Positions 1 through 13,555 of a stretch of 64,000 nt of DNA are shown here, one piece after another. Position numbers and translations under genes: made by a program. The stretch spans positions 22,344,603 through 22,408,602 of the forward strand of contig HG738137.1 in assembly GCA_000499405.2 (NCBI GenBank), in the 5' to 3' direction. Below the pieces are notes generated by a model that saw only the letters and a list, made by a program, of their open reading frames with translations, did no database searches and was not told the origin of the DNA. Origin of the DNA: Onchocerca volvulus. Lineage: Eukaryota > Nematoda > Chromadorea > Rhabditida > Onchocercidae. Within the stretch, counting starts at the first letter, position 1. Each line of letters begins with the position of its first letter.

Positions 1-232
1 AACCAAATTCAATTAGACAGAAGTTAAGATTTGTTCCTTCTGTACGAATAATGAATGTAACACTGATGGAAAGAATGAGACAAAGATTATTAATTATTGA
101 GTATTGATTTGACAAGGATTATTAATTATGTTGAATCCTGACTAAACACATTATGATTGATCGGCAATCACTTAGAAATTTTTTTTTTTTAATTTCAAAT
201 TTAAATCCTTTGAATTTAGTTGTATAATATAG

Positions 233-1265
233 ACAGATTGATGGAAACTGTGAACGATTAGATATATTTGTTAGCAAAGAACCGCCAAATCGTCGACGTA
301 CTATTAAATATAAAGTAGATCAGTTGAAATTCGATTGTCATTCACTACACTCAACGGTTGACAATATACATATGCGTATGACCACTAAATGGAGGACTAT
401 TGCCGAAAGAGAAGAACTTCTTACCCAAAGGTATTTCAAGTTTATAGAGAACTCGAAAAAGATTTTCTTGGAAGAATTTTGCGGGTTTAATTAAATTTAT
501 AGTTTTTTCAACTGATTCTTTTAATCTGGTCTGTTAGTTTATGATTCACTGTCTGATTTATCTTGATTCATTTACAGTAGAAATAAATCAGTAATGTGCA
601 TTCACATATCGACATCCCCATACAATTTCAGATTTCGTCCAAATGATGCAACACGGCTTCCAATCGATGACTCCGAATTATTTCTCCATGATCGTTTACA
701 ATCCTCGCATAGTACTATTGATGAACTTATCAGTCACGGAAGCGCCATTTTGGAACAGATTCGTTCACAGGGAATAGGGTTGAAAGGAATCAAGCGTAAA
801 GTTTTAGATATTGGACAAACGGTACATGATTTTTTATATGAAATTTCCCATAATTTAGAGAGAATACATAAATGACACAGTTGACTTGCAAGGTTTCCTC
901 TCTGGTTAATTTCTGTGCATTACTATGATCTTTGCTGTATTTAAGAAAAATTTTCTCAATAATACCTAAACATAACATATCAAGATGTTTGTAAGGTCTT
1001 ACATTCAAAAAATTACATTAATCAAAAGGAAATGAAAATTTCTAATAAATATAAAATATAGTTAAACACAAAGTTCTCAGATAGTATTCAAATTGCGTGA
1101 AGATTTAAAACACTATATAATTATTGTTCATTTTAGCTTGGCTTATCATCGACAACGTTACAAATGATTGAAAGACGAGTGAGTCAAGATTGGATTATAT
1201 TTTATATAGGTTGCGTGATTATCATTGTTTTTATGTATATTTTTTATCGATTTTGGAGAGGTTAA
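233..1265 (+). CDS. GOSR2: Membrin / GOSR2-like Golgi Qb-SNARE (5' end missing)
   Basis: Three exons join in phase: 233-430, 632-821 and 1137-1265 (TAA at 1263-1265). The first encodes SKEPPNRRRTIKYKVDQLKF, close to the membrin block that follows its N-terminal helices. The second gives the SNARE motif (SSHSTIDELISHG, GLKGIKRKVLDIGQT). The third gives LGLSSTTLQMIERRV and a C-terminal membrane anchor of about 18 hydrophobic residues ending FYRFWRG. Membrin is the Qb-SNARE of ER-Golgi and intra-Golgi fusion; the tail anchor places it in early-secretory membranes. The N-terminal exon is not securely seen. Bases 1-22 can be read NQIQLDR, which resembles the missing segment, but its donor does not match the phase, so the start probably lies left of the window. 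The acceptor could be at 232 or 236. Family assignment is firm; the left boundary is not. Confidence 0.9.
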
Positions 1266-2186
1266 ATGTTATAAAAGTGTTTTTTTTTCCTACACAATCC
1301 TATTACTCCGAAATTTTCTAAATAATTAAATAATTTATCGAAAAAGAGGAATCACCAATTCCTCTTCTTCATTATCTTATTAAACTTTCGACTTGGATAT
1401 TATAATAGTTCATTATAAATTCGATATTATAAAACTTTGTCTTTTAGTTAAATTCTCAACGAAATCGTATAAATTGACTATGGAATACTTTCTAATAACA
1501 AGAATTTTGCTCAAGAGATTTTTTGATTACTTCTAACCTTTTTATAAAACAGAACTTATTTTAACTCTCTTTCCTATTTTCATTTTATTAGTTGAAATAC
1601 TTTGTTTGAGAGGAACAAAGATTTCTTTTTGGACAAAGAATTGCGTCTTTCAAAGATTATTTATTGATTTTTAACATTTGAAACATTATTTTCGTTATAT
1701 TGTGATTTATATGATTGTTATATTTTGTTCATATATTAAACTTTAAAAATATTGGGTTGGTAAAATTTATTTTAGCGATGTATCAACATAAACATAATAT
1801 TAGTTCTAATTTTAAAGAGTTGCTTATTTAATACTTGTTTTCTTCTACTATTTTTAAATTAGACTTACCTAGAAATAATTATGAAATAAGATAAATATCA
1901 TACCTTTATGAATTTCTTCAGTTCATTTTTGGATTTTATTCCCTGAACTTCAGATAATCTACAAAATTGTTCTTTGACGAAATTTAATAATGCTATATGG
2001 GACAGTCTGTTATTTTATTAAATTAAATTATCTATATAATAAGTTACATCAGTTACATTATTCATTTCGCATGTTAATGATTTAATGTCCTATTTTGCAT
2101 AACTAATCATCATTACGTCTCTTCATAGCACTAATTACGAAATTCATTCATCACATCGTTTATTCATCACACCGGGAAAAAGGGAA
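1266..2186. other. Convergent intergenic spacer
   Basis: AT-rich sequence between the 3' ends of membrin (+) and the inositol transporter (-). It must contain both 3' UTRs. I see no further coding signal, repeat or RNA gene here. Confidence 0.6.
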
Positions 2187-5100
2187 TTATGCTGTTGAGC
2201 TGGATACGGTTGTTTCGTGTTGTTGATTTTGCTGCGCTGTTATTTCTTTTTCATTCATGAATAGTCGCTCGATCTCTTCGATGCGTCTTCCGCGTGTTTC
2301 CGGTGCAAAAAAGTAAAAGATGATGAAACCCGTGAATGAAATACCGGCGTATAAAAAGAACGCACCTGAAACTAGAGTATTAGCTACTGTGCACCTTTTA
2401 GTATTCTGTTTTCTCTTTCTTGAATCACTTCCGATATCCTTAAAATGACCTCTAATGATATGCTAAAGCCATGTTCTTACTTTTATCATTTAATCCTTTT
2501 CTCACCTTTTTGTTAAATGACATGTGAATAATTTGGTCGTAAACTGCTCTTTGATTTAAAAAAAAGTTTTTAAAGTGTGAAAATCGTTAGAACCATGTTT
2601 AGTGATCGCTTGACTTAAGCTGAGATATGTTAACGATATCAGCAGATTGAAAGTCCAATTCGTAAAAGTGGATAAAGCAACGCATGTACTTCTCGCCCAA
2701 ATCGGATAAACCTCAGCGTTGAAAACCCATGGGATCGGACCCATACCTGAAATACTGATGATTTTGGAGGTATGATTAAAAAGAATTTCTTCACTAGTTA
2801 CTTGCTTTGAACTATAAAACTTACCAAACGAATAAACAGATATATACAGCACCATGATTACTATTGGTAATGCTGTAAATCGGGTTTTACAGGAAACGTC
2901 AGTGAATAAATAATCAGTTCCATTAATTGCATCATCCTGAAAAGGATATGAACTTCGAAAACCCGGTGAAAAATAAAGCAAAGAATGAATTGGCTCAAAG
3001 CAGTTAAGTCAATTATTTGATCGATCACTGCAACGCATTTCTGAATGATAACACATTTCATCAATCCACTAATTAAATTATTAACAATTCAAATAGTTCA
3101 GTCTAAGTTAGTCAACAAATGAATTTTTTAGTCTTTAGGAATATGTCCCGTCGTGTTTCAGCAGTAATTTTAGTAACTAGAAATTCTCCATCGTAAGTTA
3201 CAGCTTATAAAATCCATATCGATTCCATAAATTTAAGCTTTGTCAATTGTCCAAAAAAAAGATAAATCACTACTTCCATCACTGTACTCTTAACTAATTA
3301 ATTAGTCGCTTAAATTCGCGAAGTTGATTAAGTTTTATTAATCTGTAAATATTACAGTATTTTAATGTTTTATTGATCTGTAAAACCAACTATTCTTTCA
3401 AAGTTAAAATATTGGTATTACGATAAATGGAATATAAGAATTTAAAAAGTGAGCATGTAATGCTCAAATATTTTGGAAATTAAGAGTATTATGAGAATAT
3501 TAAAAGTTCCCTAGAATTTGGAAAGTAAGTTAAAAACTTGCAGAAATGCAAGCAAATATGTAGGAGGGAAGCGTTTTTGTTTGTCTGCTTACATATCTTC
3601 TGCTTATTTCATTCATCTTAGTGGATTTTAGAAAATCAGTGATCAAAATCTTGAAATGGAAAAGATTCGCAACACCTTGCAATATCCATAAAGCGAGTGT
3701 TGAGCATTTATTGAATTAATGGGTAAACACTGCCCAAAATTTGTTGACAAGGATGAGGAATCGTCTGCTAAAGTGCAATATCCACAATGCTCTGATGTCA
3801 CACAGTCATCGCAATTTCTGAAACATTGTACAAACTTACAAATCTCGGCATTTATGCTTTATATTTATTACAACTTTAATTCGAAATAATTCGAATTATA
3901 GTTATTAACACTTCTATTCGAAAATAATTCGAGGAAAATTTCAATTCTGAATAACTTCAATATCATTAATATCCTTATTATTCGAAGGACGCCGCCAAGT
4001 GTTCAGCCATGATTTTTCCGGATATTTTGCCTAAATTAATGTTTTTTATAGTCTAATTCGAAAAATTGAGGAATATCCAGGTTTACCTGAATTTAGCGCA
4101 TAGTTCTAGCAATTTTTTATCCGTGCTGGTGGAATTCATATCTATACCAATATAGGCCTGTGCTAAAAAATATTAATTTAGGATCGTAAAAAGAAGTATT
4201 TTCGTAATTTAATTCTACTGTAATAATAATATTTTTATACAGGAAGTATTTTGCATTTTAATGATAAGCTTTCTTGTTTTACTTCATTGAAGAATTTGTC
4301 TTGCATCATTAACACTTACGAGAATTACATAGTCTGCTATATGTTTCAATATAATAATTATAGTAATGTACCAACTGTAAGAAACAATTTCTGATTACTG
4401 TATCTAGAATCATCACTTACCGGGATCAATTTTTGTGGAATCATGATTGATAAGGATGAATGCACCACCCATCATACACAATGTGATAACAACACCGATC
4501 AGAGACGACAGTATAAGCGTACGTCTTCCAAGTCGCTCGATTAAATTCAATGGTAATATTGTTCCTACTGCCTGTACAGCTGCAAAGTTTTTAAATTTCG
4601 ATTTTCAGAAAAAGAAGAATTGCAAAAATATAAAATTTAGTATCGAAACTTCAACATTTATGAGATTTTTTACATGCTAAAACAATATCAGACAATGATC
4701 GGTCTATAAACTACTTGAAATATGAAAAACTTTACTTGAAACAGCACATGAAATCCAAATTGTTGTAATTTTATCGTGTACTCCAGCAGAACGAATGATA
4801 GTGCTGGTATAATATCTTAAATTGATAGATAATTTTCTATTTCATTTTCATAACTTTTTCATAAACTTAGGTTCATTTCACATTTTAGAACTTTTCCAAA
4901 AGATGCTTTCTAAATCAAAATGATGATGAGATGAATATTCTCATAAGATTGATTGATAAGGATGAAATTATAGTTGATAAGAATGAAACACATCGCTCAT
5001 AACTTACATCTCAAAAAAACAGAGGTAGTAATACCGCTAATTTTGAAACGGTCGATTTTTTTTCCTGTTACAGCGTTTACTAAAATCTTAATGAGTCAGC

Positions 5101-8038
5101 TAACTAAAATTATTTCACTTAATTATTAAATTTCTAAATAAATTATAATTTTAAAGGAAAAGAATCACAAAATAGTATTGATTCCAGCGAGTTGTTGATA
5201 CATTTGTAAAGCACAACCAAGCATTAGAGCTTTTCGTACATGCGCCGTTCTCAGTACTCTATACAGGACGAATTCATTTCCTATGAATAAAGTATCAGAT
5301 TTGGAAATGAGAAATTTTTTTCAATTTATAAACAATATGCTTCAGTTTTTGATGGCTTATGGAGTACTAATAAATGCATTTTATAAAGAAAAACCAAGAA
5401 TACTGCAGACATTATGTGTTCAAACTAATGAAAATTAGCGAAAGGCAAGCGAAAAATACAACATGTTTTATTCAACTATTCATCTAAAGTTCAAAGAAAG
5501 ATTAGCTTTTATAATGCCAAATAACGATATATCGTAGGAGAGAAAGATGATATAATGTTTAGCATAAACATTTCAATTAAGCAATTTACTCAAATCTCAC
5601 CATTTTCCTGACGAAACATTGTTTCACGTTGCACTTCACGTGTTACCTCACCCATCTCATAAGCAATCCATTCCTTATCATTACCATATAATCGGCGTAA
5701 CACTTCCTGTGCTTCTTTTTCACGTCCATGATTAATCAGGTAACGTGGTGTTTCAGGCAGAAACAGAAAGCCAATAAGCTTAAAACAGCACTGAATTCAT
5801 GTTCATTGTTTTTGCAAAACGAAAAAGATACTAAAAGACGTGTTTCAGCATTTCTTTAATCTTAAATTTGCATCTGAACTATTAAATTTTAAAATTATTT
5901 TTTTCAAATTGTTATTTTCCTCCAAATTTTTCAGAATTTTCGAAAAATGAATTTATGATCAAAATTCAAAAAAGAAATTCCAGATACTCATTCGAGAAGG
6001 AATATTAACCTGTTTTACGAAAGCAAAGAATAGCACTTTATGTTTAACAAATCAAAAAATTCCTGCGTTTTGAAAAAAGAGAAAGATTGATTGGTACCTG
6101 TACTAAAGCCGGTACAGCAGCAAAGATGAGCATCAAACGCCAACCAATATTTACCGGATCATAGTGCGCAAACCATGCTGCTACTGCATTCGCAACTGTG
6201 AATCCAAATGCCACCATAAATTGATAAATTGTCACCAATTTCCCACGTACTTTTGTGGGTGCCGCTTCGCTTATATACACCGGAACAACCATCGATGCAA
6301 ATCCTGTAATTCTCGACAACTATAAGGTAAGTGATTCAAGTTTCCAACAATAAGCTTTGTACAAGTATTCAAACTTTTGTTAAATACAAATATGTTTCAT
6401 AATGTACTAAATTCTGTTCATTAATACATTTTCCACAGCATGTTAATAAATCACTGCAAAAAAAAATCGATCACTACGTATTAAACAAAAGTAAAAGCAA
6501 TGATGATTTGTCAAATTTACTGAACTTATTTGATGATTAAAAAATGCCAATCATTTTGCTATCAATGGAAGATATTTCAGCTTTTTTTAATTCCAATTTT
6601 TTCAGTAGAAACTTTTTATGTTTCCCGTTCAAAAAAATTTTTAATCTTTAATTACAGGTAATTTGGTAATACTTGATTAGCCAAATTTCTTTGTAGATTA
6701 AAGTGAAATCCAAAATATTCTAATTCATACCAATAGCAATTCCCAAAAATATGCGTCCAATGAGTAATGTCCATCGACCGAACGCAGCACCACATACAAT
6801 AGCACCAATAATAAAAAACATAGTAGCTGCTATTATCACTTTTCGACGACCAAATTTATCGCTACTTTTACCTATGATTTGATGATTCAAAATGAGTTTT
6901 ACACGTTTGCTATTCCAAATTTAAATAACTTCCAAATTATCCGAATAAACTAAGTTTAAATAATTTCGAATTCGATATAATACATTCCCTATAAAAAATG
7001 AACTTGGCATTTGAAGGAATAGGTTATGGCTGGATGAAGAAGTTCAAATATAGTTAACTGGAATGTAAAGAAATTTTCAAATATTTGTCAGAATGGATTG
7101 AATCACCGTCTTATTCAATCCTGCTTAACTGGTGATTAATGATTCGACTTGTTTTTTTTTGATGATCATTGTGGTAAGAAATTCTGATATATTTAGCACT
7201 TGCATGCCTTATGTGATGTATGCTAATAGAGATATCAATTAACCGTAATAATCCATTTTTTCTATATCCTTCGAGATACTTTTGAAAGGTGAAATATTTC
7301 GAATTGATAAAAAAAAAAGGAATGAAATTTAAATATAAATAACCTGCAGCTAGAGCAGCAATACCTGCCATCCCTGATGTTATACTAATTATAACCTCTT
7401 TCCAAACAGTTGACAAGCCATTCATATATTTATTATGTGGCAAATATAGCATTACACTGAAAATAATTTTTGCTTCTGTTGAATTAGAAGAAAACACTGA
7501 GCTTTTTAAATCATAATTCTAACAGGATTTAGCGAAGAGCTAATAATAATCAGCGTTTGAAATCAAATATGAATTTGAAATTTAAACTGAACTGAAATTC
7601 TGATATGTTAGCATAATGCAGTTTGACAATTGCTCCAATGATGAATAAAATGAGGAAGGAAATTAAAGAGAACAAAATCCAATCATAATATCATCACTTA
7701 CCCAGAAACAATGCCAGTATCATAACCGAATAGTAAACCGCCTATTGCTGCCATTAAAGTTAAAAGATAAACATATACATTTGTTTTAGCTTGCTTCTTT
7801 GAGGCTTGTTGTCTGTGATGATCATCGTTGGCCTAGAAAATAGCAAGTTTTCCTTATACGGCAACTGCTGGATTAATGGAAACCTTTATGTGATACGATA
7901 CTGGCTTGGTTGGACTTCATAAAGAGAATTATAAGCCCGCAAAAGAAGAGGAAAGGAAACAAATTTGCGAACAAGATCAATGAGACAGGTATTAAAGAAT
8001 TAATAAATAATGATAAGTTATAATACCTTTTTTATCAT
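2187..8038 (-). CDS. SLC2A13: H+/myo-inositol cotransporter (SLC2A13/HMIT type)
   Basis: Exons, 5' to 3' on the minus strand: 8027-8038 (tentative, MIKK), 7702-7832, 7344-7456, 6731-6871, 6098-6303, 5601-5778, 5169-5280, 4736-4815, 4421-4579, 4087-4162, 3676-3817, 2825-2936, 2594-2746, 2187-2365. All phases agree, giving about 597 residues, the usual family length (human about 650). Sugar-porter signatures appear in order: [14 protein letters not shown] (TM1), DKFGRRKV (loop 2-3), [20 protein letters not shown] (TM4-5), [10 protein letters not shown] (after TM6), [13 protein letters not shown] (TM7), [27 protein letters not shown] (TM10), [15 protein letters not shown] (C-terminus). The long loop between TM9 and TM10 is Cys-rich ([20 protein letters not shown]), which separates HMIT proteins from ordinary GLUTs. 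It is expected to import myo-inositol with protons at the plasma membrane. The conserved core is certain. The first exon is weak: it was chosen because it ends in phase 0 just upstream, and a phase-0 exon at 13556-13696 is a less likely alternative. Confidence 0.92.
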
Positions 8039-8470
8039 TGTAGGTAAATCTCGAAAGATGGTTTAGTTTCCGAAGTTCGAGATCAAGAAGCGGGAAGAGA
8101 ATTCCAAGTGAACCCCAAAACGACAAATATGTTTGCCACCAAAGAATAAACATGTCTCCCATCAAAAAGATAGATATATTTACCGCCAAAATGATCCAAA
8201 CAACAGAGAAACAATGCGAAGTCGACCAATCATATGGTAACGAATCGTAGCTTGGGAAAGAGGGAGCCCCAGAAAGATATACAAGGATCGGATTTTGGAG
8301 AAGTGATCTTCTTCGACTTCGAGAGGAACAGTTTCCTACATTTCTCTGGATCAATTCGACTATTCGACAATTCACAACGACCTCAATCAACGCCTCAACA
8401 TCAACGAACAACAACCTCGATCGACACGAGCGACAATTCAGCAGGAAGCCTTGTTAGTATCCTTTATATT
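8039..8470. promoter_or_regulatory. GC-richer block just upstream of the inositol transporter
   Basis: This stretch is clearly less AT-rich than its surroundings and is open on both strands: a + frame from 8234 with KREPQKDIQG, and a - frame of 140 codons. I recognise no protein family in either. Its place directly 5' of the transporter makes a 5' UTR/promoter the simplest reading; an unrecognised coding exon is the alternative. Confidence 0.3.
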
Positions 8471-11464
8471 CATCTTGTATTGTTTATCGTTTTTGTCCAC
8501 TGTTGTAAAGTGCGATATTACTTATATCGTATAAATCAAATAAAGGCTATTTTCTTTTCTTCTTTTCTCTTAAAGGATTTGATTTTCTGCATAAATTCCG
8601 TCATTATCATCTTCAGTATCATCTTTAATCTTGTCAAAAGTTGATCTCTTTTGATTCCTTTATTATTTGATTGTATTTCATGGACTTCACTCTCAAGCTG
8701 TCCTGAACTTATAAGTTTAGGCACTTGAAATGTTGTTAAAACAAATCTGTTCGGACAAAACAGGTGAAGAAGAAAGGCGGCTTGGGAATGCTTTATCGAA
8801 ACGCGAACTATCTGGTGTGCTGTCTCATCTCGTTTTTTTTTTTTTTTTTTCATTTTACAATTATTAGTCAGCAAAAAATATGGCTATATTTTAAAATAAT
8901 TTGAGAATATTTTAAAATAATTTGAGGATGATTAGTGGTGTCATAAACTTATTTCAATCTAGACAAAGTTTTTTCCATTTCTAGATTACCTAATGATTTA
9001 AGTTTATGAATTCGACCTTAAATAAAATGTGCTCGATGTATTATAAATTTAGTCCAGAGATTTCATATTTTCGACAGATATTGTTCTTTTAGTAACATTA
9101 TCTCTTCTAAAATTTGCTCTTAGTTCAGTGAATAATATTTAAAACGAATAGAGAAGTTAAAAGCTATATTATAAACAATTTGCACTACAATAATTTTGCA
9201 CAGAAATAAATTTGAAATTTTCCAACAAAATCAAAATAGATCCAAAATAAATTGATTTAAACATGGGAGCTCAAAAACGCTCCAATTTAAAGAAGGAAAA
9301 ATTGAATTTCTGAAAAATATCGGAAAACATAAAAGTATAAAGTAAAATTTCTAGGACTTTGATCACATATAATTTACTTTTTCATAAAGAAACTTACAAT
9401 TCCGATATAAACCATCGAAAATTCTTGCACACTTGGAAATTTCCTGAAAACAAAAATTTGAAATTAATGACTAGAAGCTCAAATAAATTTAAGAAGATAA
9501 GTACCAGAAAGCGTTTATCAAAAAAAATAATAATAATAATCAAGCGAAACGAAGAATTTGAATTACAATGTTAAAATAAACTCATCGCATGAAAATTATA
9601 TTTACATCACTGTAAAACGATTTTAAGGAAGAAAAAGGCAGGAGCACAACTTTCACAGTCTTCCAATATAAAGTAGCTACTGATAAAAACAGTCTGTATA
9701 AACGAAATGACGTTGATATTTTAATAAAATATTAAGGATAGAGATTCATTCATCTACCTCTCAATGGATCAGTTATCACCGTGTCATCTCTGTGAAGTTA
9801 TTTATCAGTTGGTGCTGAGTAATCATTCTTCTGCATAACAGAACTTCACAATATGATAATATCGCTTTTGTTGCAACTCGCATTACCGATCATTTCCAAT
9901 TAGGAAAAAAAAGAAAGTACTGCTTGATATTTGAAGTAAAAAGATTATTTAACCTCCAGGTGATATTCATTTAAGAAATTAATAGATCCATAATTTATAA
10001 ATGCCTTATAAATGCCTTGCAATCTCATCATGATATCACTATTGACAAAGATTCAATATAAATTATGAACAAAAATTTGAAAAAATTTTGTCAATAATTT
10101 ATATTGAACTTTTTTTTTGACTGAAAATCTTTTTGCATATAATAAAATTTAATAGTAACAGTCGTCGCTTCAATGGTTAATAAGCAAAAGTAAATTGCAT
10201 AATTTTTCAAAAATTTGCAAAAATATTTAAAAATTTCATTCGTCAAATTATCTTTATGGATTACAGCTTCCCTTTGATTCTGACAATAAAAGATCTAATT
10301 TCTTCCGAACAAATAAAAAATCTAATTTCTTCTATACCAAGATTTTTAGCCAAAATCTGAAATAAAGTGCTTTTTGTATTCCTATTTAAAGGGGTAAAAA
10401 AAAACTTTCGTTAGTGAGCCTGTTAAAGCTCATCTTATTCTCATTAGCTAAATATCATTTACAAATATCTGAAATAACTGAAAAAATTAGTTTACATTGG
10501 CAAAAGTTACACTCAATATTTAATCGATAGTAATGGCAAACATGTTATAAGAAACATGTGAAAAAATGTTTTTCACAAACAAAAAAATGGACAGACAAAT
10601 ATTCCGGAAGGCGAACAATACCGGTTTTATTTCTACACCTGTGCTATCAATTTCATTTGCGCTGTCATCATTTCCAACAAAAAATATCACCTACTGCAAC
10701 AGTAATCCGTTCAAATTATTTCATTTCATAATAAAATCAGCAGAAGATATCAAATATTGCAAGCAAATTATCTATGCAAAAAGTAAGTTTGCAATTACTT
10801 GAGGAGAAAAATCTATATTATGTTTCTTAAAAAAAAGTAAAATCAAAGATTGGTTTCCAGATTTTTTCAATTTTTCGAAATTTGAATTTTTCTTAAATTT
10901 AATTTTCCAACTTTTTAAGCATTTTTAAAAAGTCAAATTCGCAAAAAGATGTAGTAAAGTTTCATGTTTCAATAAGTTATTCAATATAATTATAGAAAAG
11001 GATTCAAAAATCAATTTGGCCAGGACAGCAAAAAATGTAGGGATAAGGAATATTTGAAGAAACTTGTTGACAAGATGTGGGTATGAGTGTGTTAAATATT
11101 AAAGAAAATCAATTTTTGACTGGAAATATAGCAATTTCTTAGAAAGGTGGAGCCAAAAAATACTATAAAAATGACATTTAGTTAAATATGAAGTAGAAAG
11201 TAAGAATGAGAATTTAGTAAGAGACGAAAAACAGAAAGAAGCAAAAGAAAGAGTACAATTAAAAATGACGATTATGCATAGAAGCAAAAATTTTGTTAAG
11301 CCCAAATTCATGAAAAGCCATAATTTTGCTGATTTTGAATTTTGCGTCATTCGCAAACTTCGTAAAATCTATCACAGAAAAGGTAGAATATATCGAATAG
11401 TTAGAATATCATTTTGTGCTACGACAACAAATCTTTTCATGTGTACCGAAAATGTATAACGAAG
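8471..11464. other. Gene-poor AT-rich stretch
   Basis: Apart from poly-A/T runs and the hairpin at 10052-10108, I see no supported gene. The open frames here are short, low in complexity and lack splice context. Confidence 0.5.
10052..10108. repeat. Perfect 15-bp inverted repeat (hairpin)
   Basis: TTCAATATAAATTAT at 10052-10066 is matched exactly by its reverse complement at 10094-10108. The 27-nt centre holds a further imperfect inner palindrome (CAAAAATTT / AAATTTTG). It could be a relic of a small palindromic element or chance in AT-rich DNA. Confidence 0.75.
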
Positions 11465-11705
11465 ATGAACAAAGATAGCGATTGCCACCGTCGATTCCGG
11501 CGATTGATTGATAACTTCAAATCATCCGAAGTTGCTAATTTAGAATTGTGGGAATGGCATTCATATGGAAGTTTATGATTCATAATTTCTGCACAAAACT
11601 GAGGGCTTATAGAGAAATTGTTGATTGGGAATATCGATTATTAGACTGGGAATCCGAGAATAGCTTTGAATGCGCGGGATTTTTCCGGTATATTTGAGTA
11701 AATGA
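11465..11705 (+). other. Pair of overlapping coding-like open frames, possibly a decayed or multi-exon gene
   Basis: From ATG 11465 one frame reads MNKDSDCHRRFRRLIDNF and on to WEWHSYGSL before a stop. A second, overlapping frame continues with CTKLRAYREIVDWEYRLLDW and ends FECAGFFRYI. Both are rich in charged residues and Trp and unlike the surrounding AT-driven frames. A single frameshift or a very short intron would join them. I recognise no family. It could be a degenerate gene, a lineage-specific exon pair or chance. Confidence 0.25.
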
Positions 11706-13049
11706 GCCTTTTCTTCTCGATCAATTCCACCTATTTTGATTTATCCAATTTACCAAGGTACTGATCAATGGGTGCGGATGGAAAGGAAATCAATTACTTT
11801 TGAAAAGTGATTAATGGGCAATTCATCTTCTCTTACTGTTTAAAAAAAAAAAAGAAAAAGGTAAATGTATGTTTCGATTTCTTGAAATGGCAACAACAGT
11901 GTAGCAGTATGTTCATTGAAATTTTTCTACAAGTCAATCAATAATGTTAACCAACAAAACTACTATAATTAAATGATATGAATGATAATAACAGATTCGA
12001 TTGATGGCACATGCCCGTGCTATAAATACGTACTCTTCATTCGCCATGAAATGTTTGATTGCATTTGTTTGTCATTCATCATCTTCAAACATATGACAAT
12101 AGTTATAAACATTAAATCCCGACTGTTCGTGAAATTCAAAGATTGATGAGCATCTGAGGACTGACACTACAATTGCAACCAAAGGTCAAAAACTCTACGA
12201 TAATCATCAAATTTCCTTACTTGATAGTGAATTTTGATTACTAAAAATTTGAGGAAAAAGCAATGGACAAAAAGAGCAAAGGGATGTACGGTTAAACAAA
12301 TTGTTTCTGAAATGAAAAAATGTTGTAGAAAAAATAAAAGCAAATAAGCGGGTGATAATCCGTCATCTTGAATATAAGCAGATAGCAAAGTTAAGAACTT
12401 TCTAATAATTCTAGAATTTTTTATGCTAATTCATCCGTTCGTATTGATTTAGTTGTAAAAGTCTCAATAAAATTTGAGATAGATATTAGAAATAAGTGAC
12501 AATCTTCGAACACATTTCTATTTATCAACGGTTTGGTTTTTTTTTTTTTCCATCTACTAGTGGTAATGCCTTGATAATATTTAATGAATTATATTTTGAT
12601 ATGCAGTAATTCCTTTTGATAAGGCCATTTTGATAATTTACTTTTACCATCGATGAAAATTTTATTCATAATGATTTAAAGTTAATGATGCAATAAGCTT
12701 TCTGTAATTGATAGTAAATAAATAGACCACCTCATTTGATATTCATAATATAAGCAAGAATTATGGAAAAAAGTTTTTTTTACTACGGAAATAAGATTGA
12801 CTTAATTTTAATGGAAAAGTGGGATTGAAGAAGGAGAAAGACAAATATAAATTTCAAGCAATCGATCAAGCTCGAATCAAAAAAATTGAAAATTCCATGA
12901 GAAGAAATAGATTTACGCCTTCTATAATTATATTTTGTCTATTTTTAGCAGAATAAAAATTTTTTTATTAGAAATAGCTCGGACGATTAATTCCTTCGAC
13001 CGGTTATTTTTTGGGTATTTGGAATATATTTGATGCAATCAGAGAATTA

Positions 13050-13301
13050 AGTTTAGAGTTTAGCCAAGAATTTGCATATTCTTGAATATGCAGTAAAAAG
13101 CCTGAAGAAGATAGTTTATCGATATTTGAAATTACAATTGAGACAGTCCGTAGAGCATAGATTGTTTCAAAATGACAGTCCGGTTCCGGATATCAAGCAT
13201 TGCGGAGTAATATCACTTCTGAAACGGTATTCAAATTTTTGAGAGAATTTTACTATTGTTTAAACTACTGCATCTTTAGAGAAAAAAACTTTTCCGACTG
13301 A
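13050..13301 (+). other. Possible two-exon 3' end of an unknown gene
   Basis: An acceptor-like site at about 13054 is followed by an open frame including VYRYLKLQLRQSVEHRLF and DSPVPDIKHCGVISLLK. It stops at a GT donor near 13227. A 50-nt intron with a TCTTTAG acceptor leads in phase to REKNFSD and a stop. Intron size and signals suit a nematode gene, but no upstream exon could be joined and no homology is recognised. Confidence 0.25.
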
Positions 13302-13555
13302 TAGAGATCAATCAGAGGAGTTATTTGATGCTTTCACTGAAAAGTTTATTCTTTGTTGCATTTGCACCATTTGCTACTTAATTTGCAAAATTTAACATTT
13401 ATTTCTTAATTTTGATTGATTTCGAAAAAAAGAAATTTCTTTGCATAGTAAAACGAAAAAAAAGAAAGCACACAGCTTGGCACTTCGTTTCACGATAGCA
13501 GTTTCTTCCATTTTCAATCAGAACTTTCGTTATAACTTGGAATCGATTAACTTAC

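Noticed and set aside
1..22. NQIQLDR as the exon before 233 in membrin
   Set aside because: It resembles the expected membrin segment, but the only GT donor gives the wrong phase, so it is mentioned and not annotated.
7111..7343. Long tail of the minus-strand frame beyond the transporter exon at 7344
   Set aside because: The reading after ALAAG runs past a good GT donor into intron sequence; only 7344-7456 is coding.
12015..12110. TATAAATA followed by MKCLIAFVC as a promoter plus secreted-peptide start
   Set aside because: The frame stops after 16 codons and no in-phase donor or downstream exon was found.
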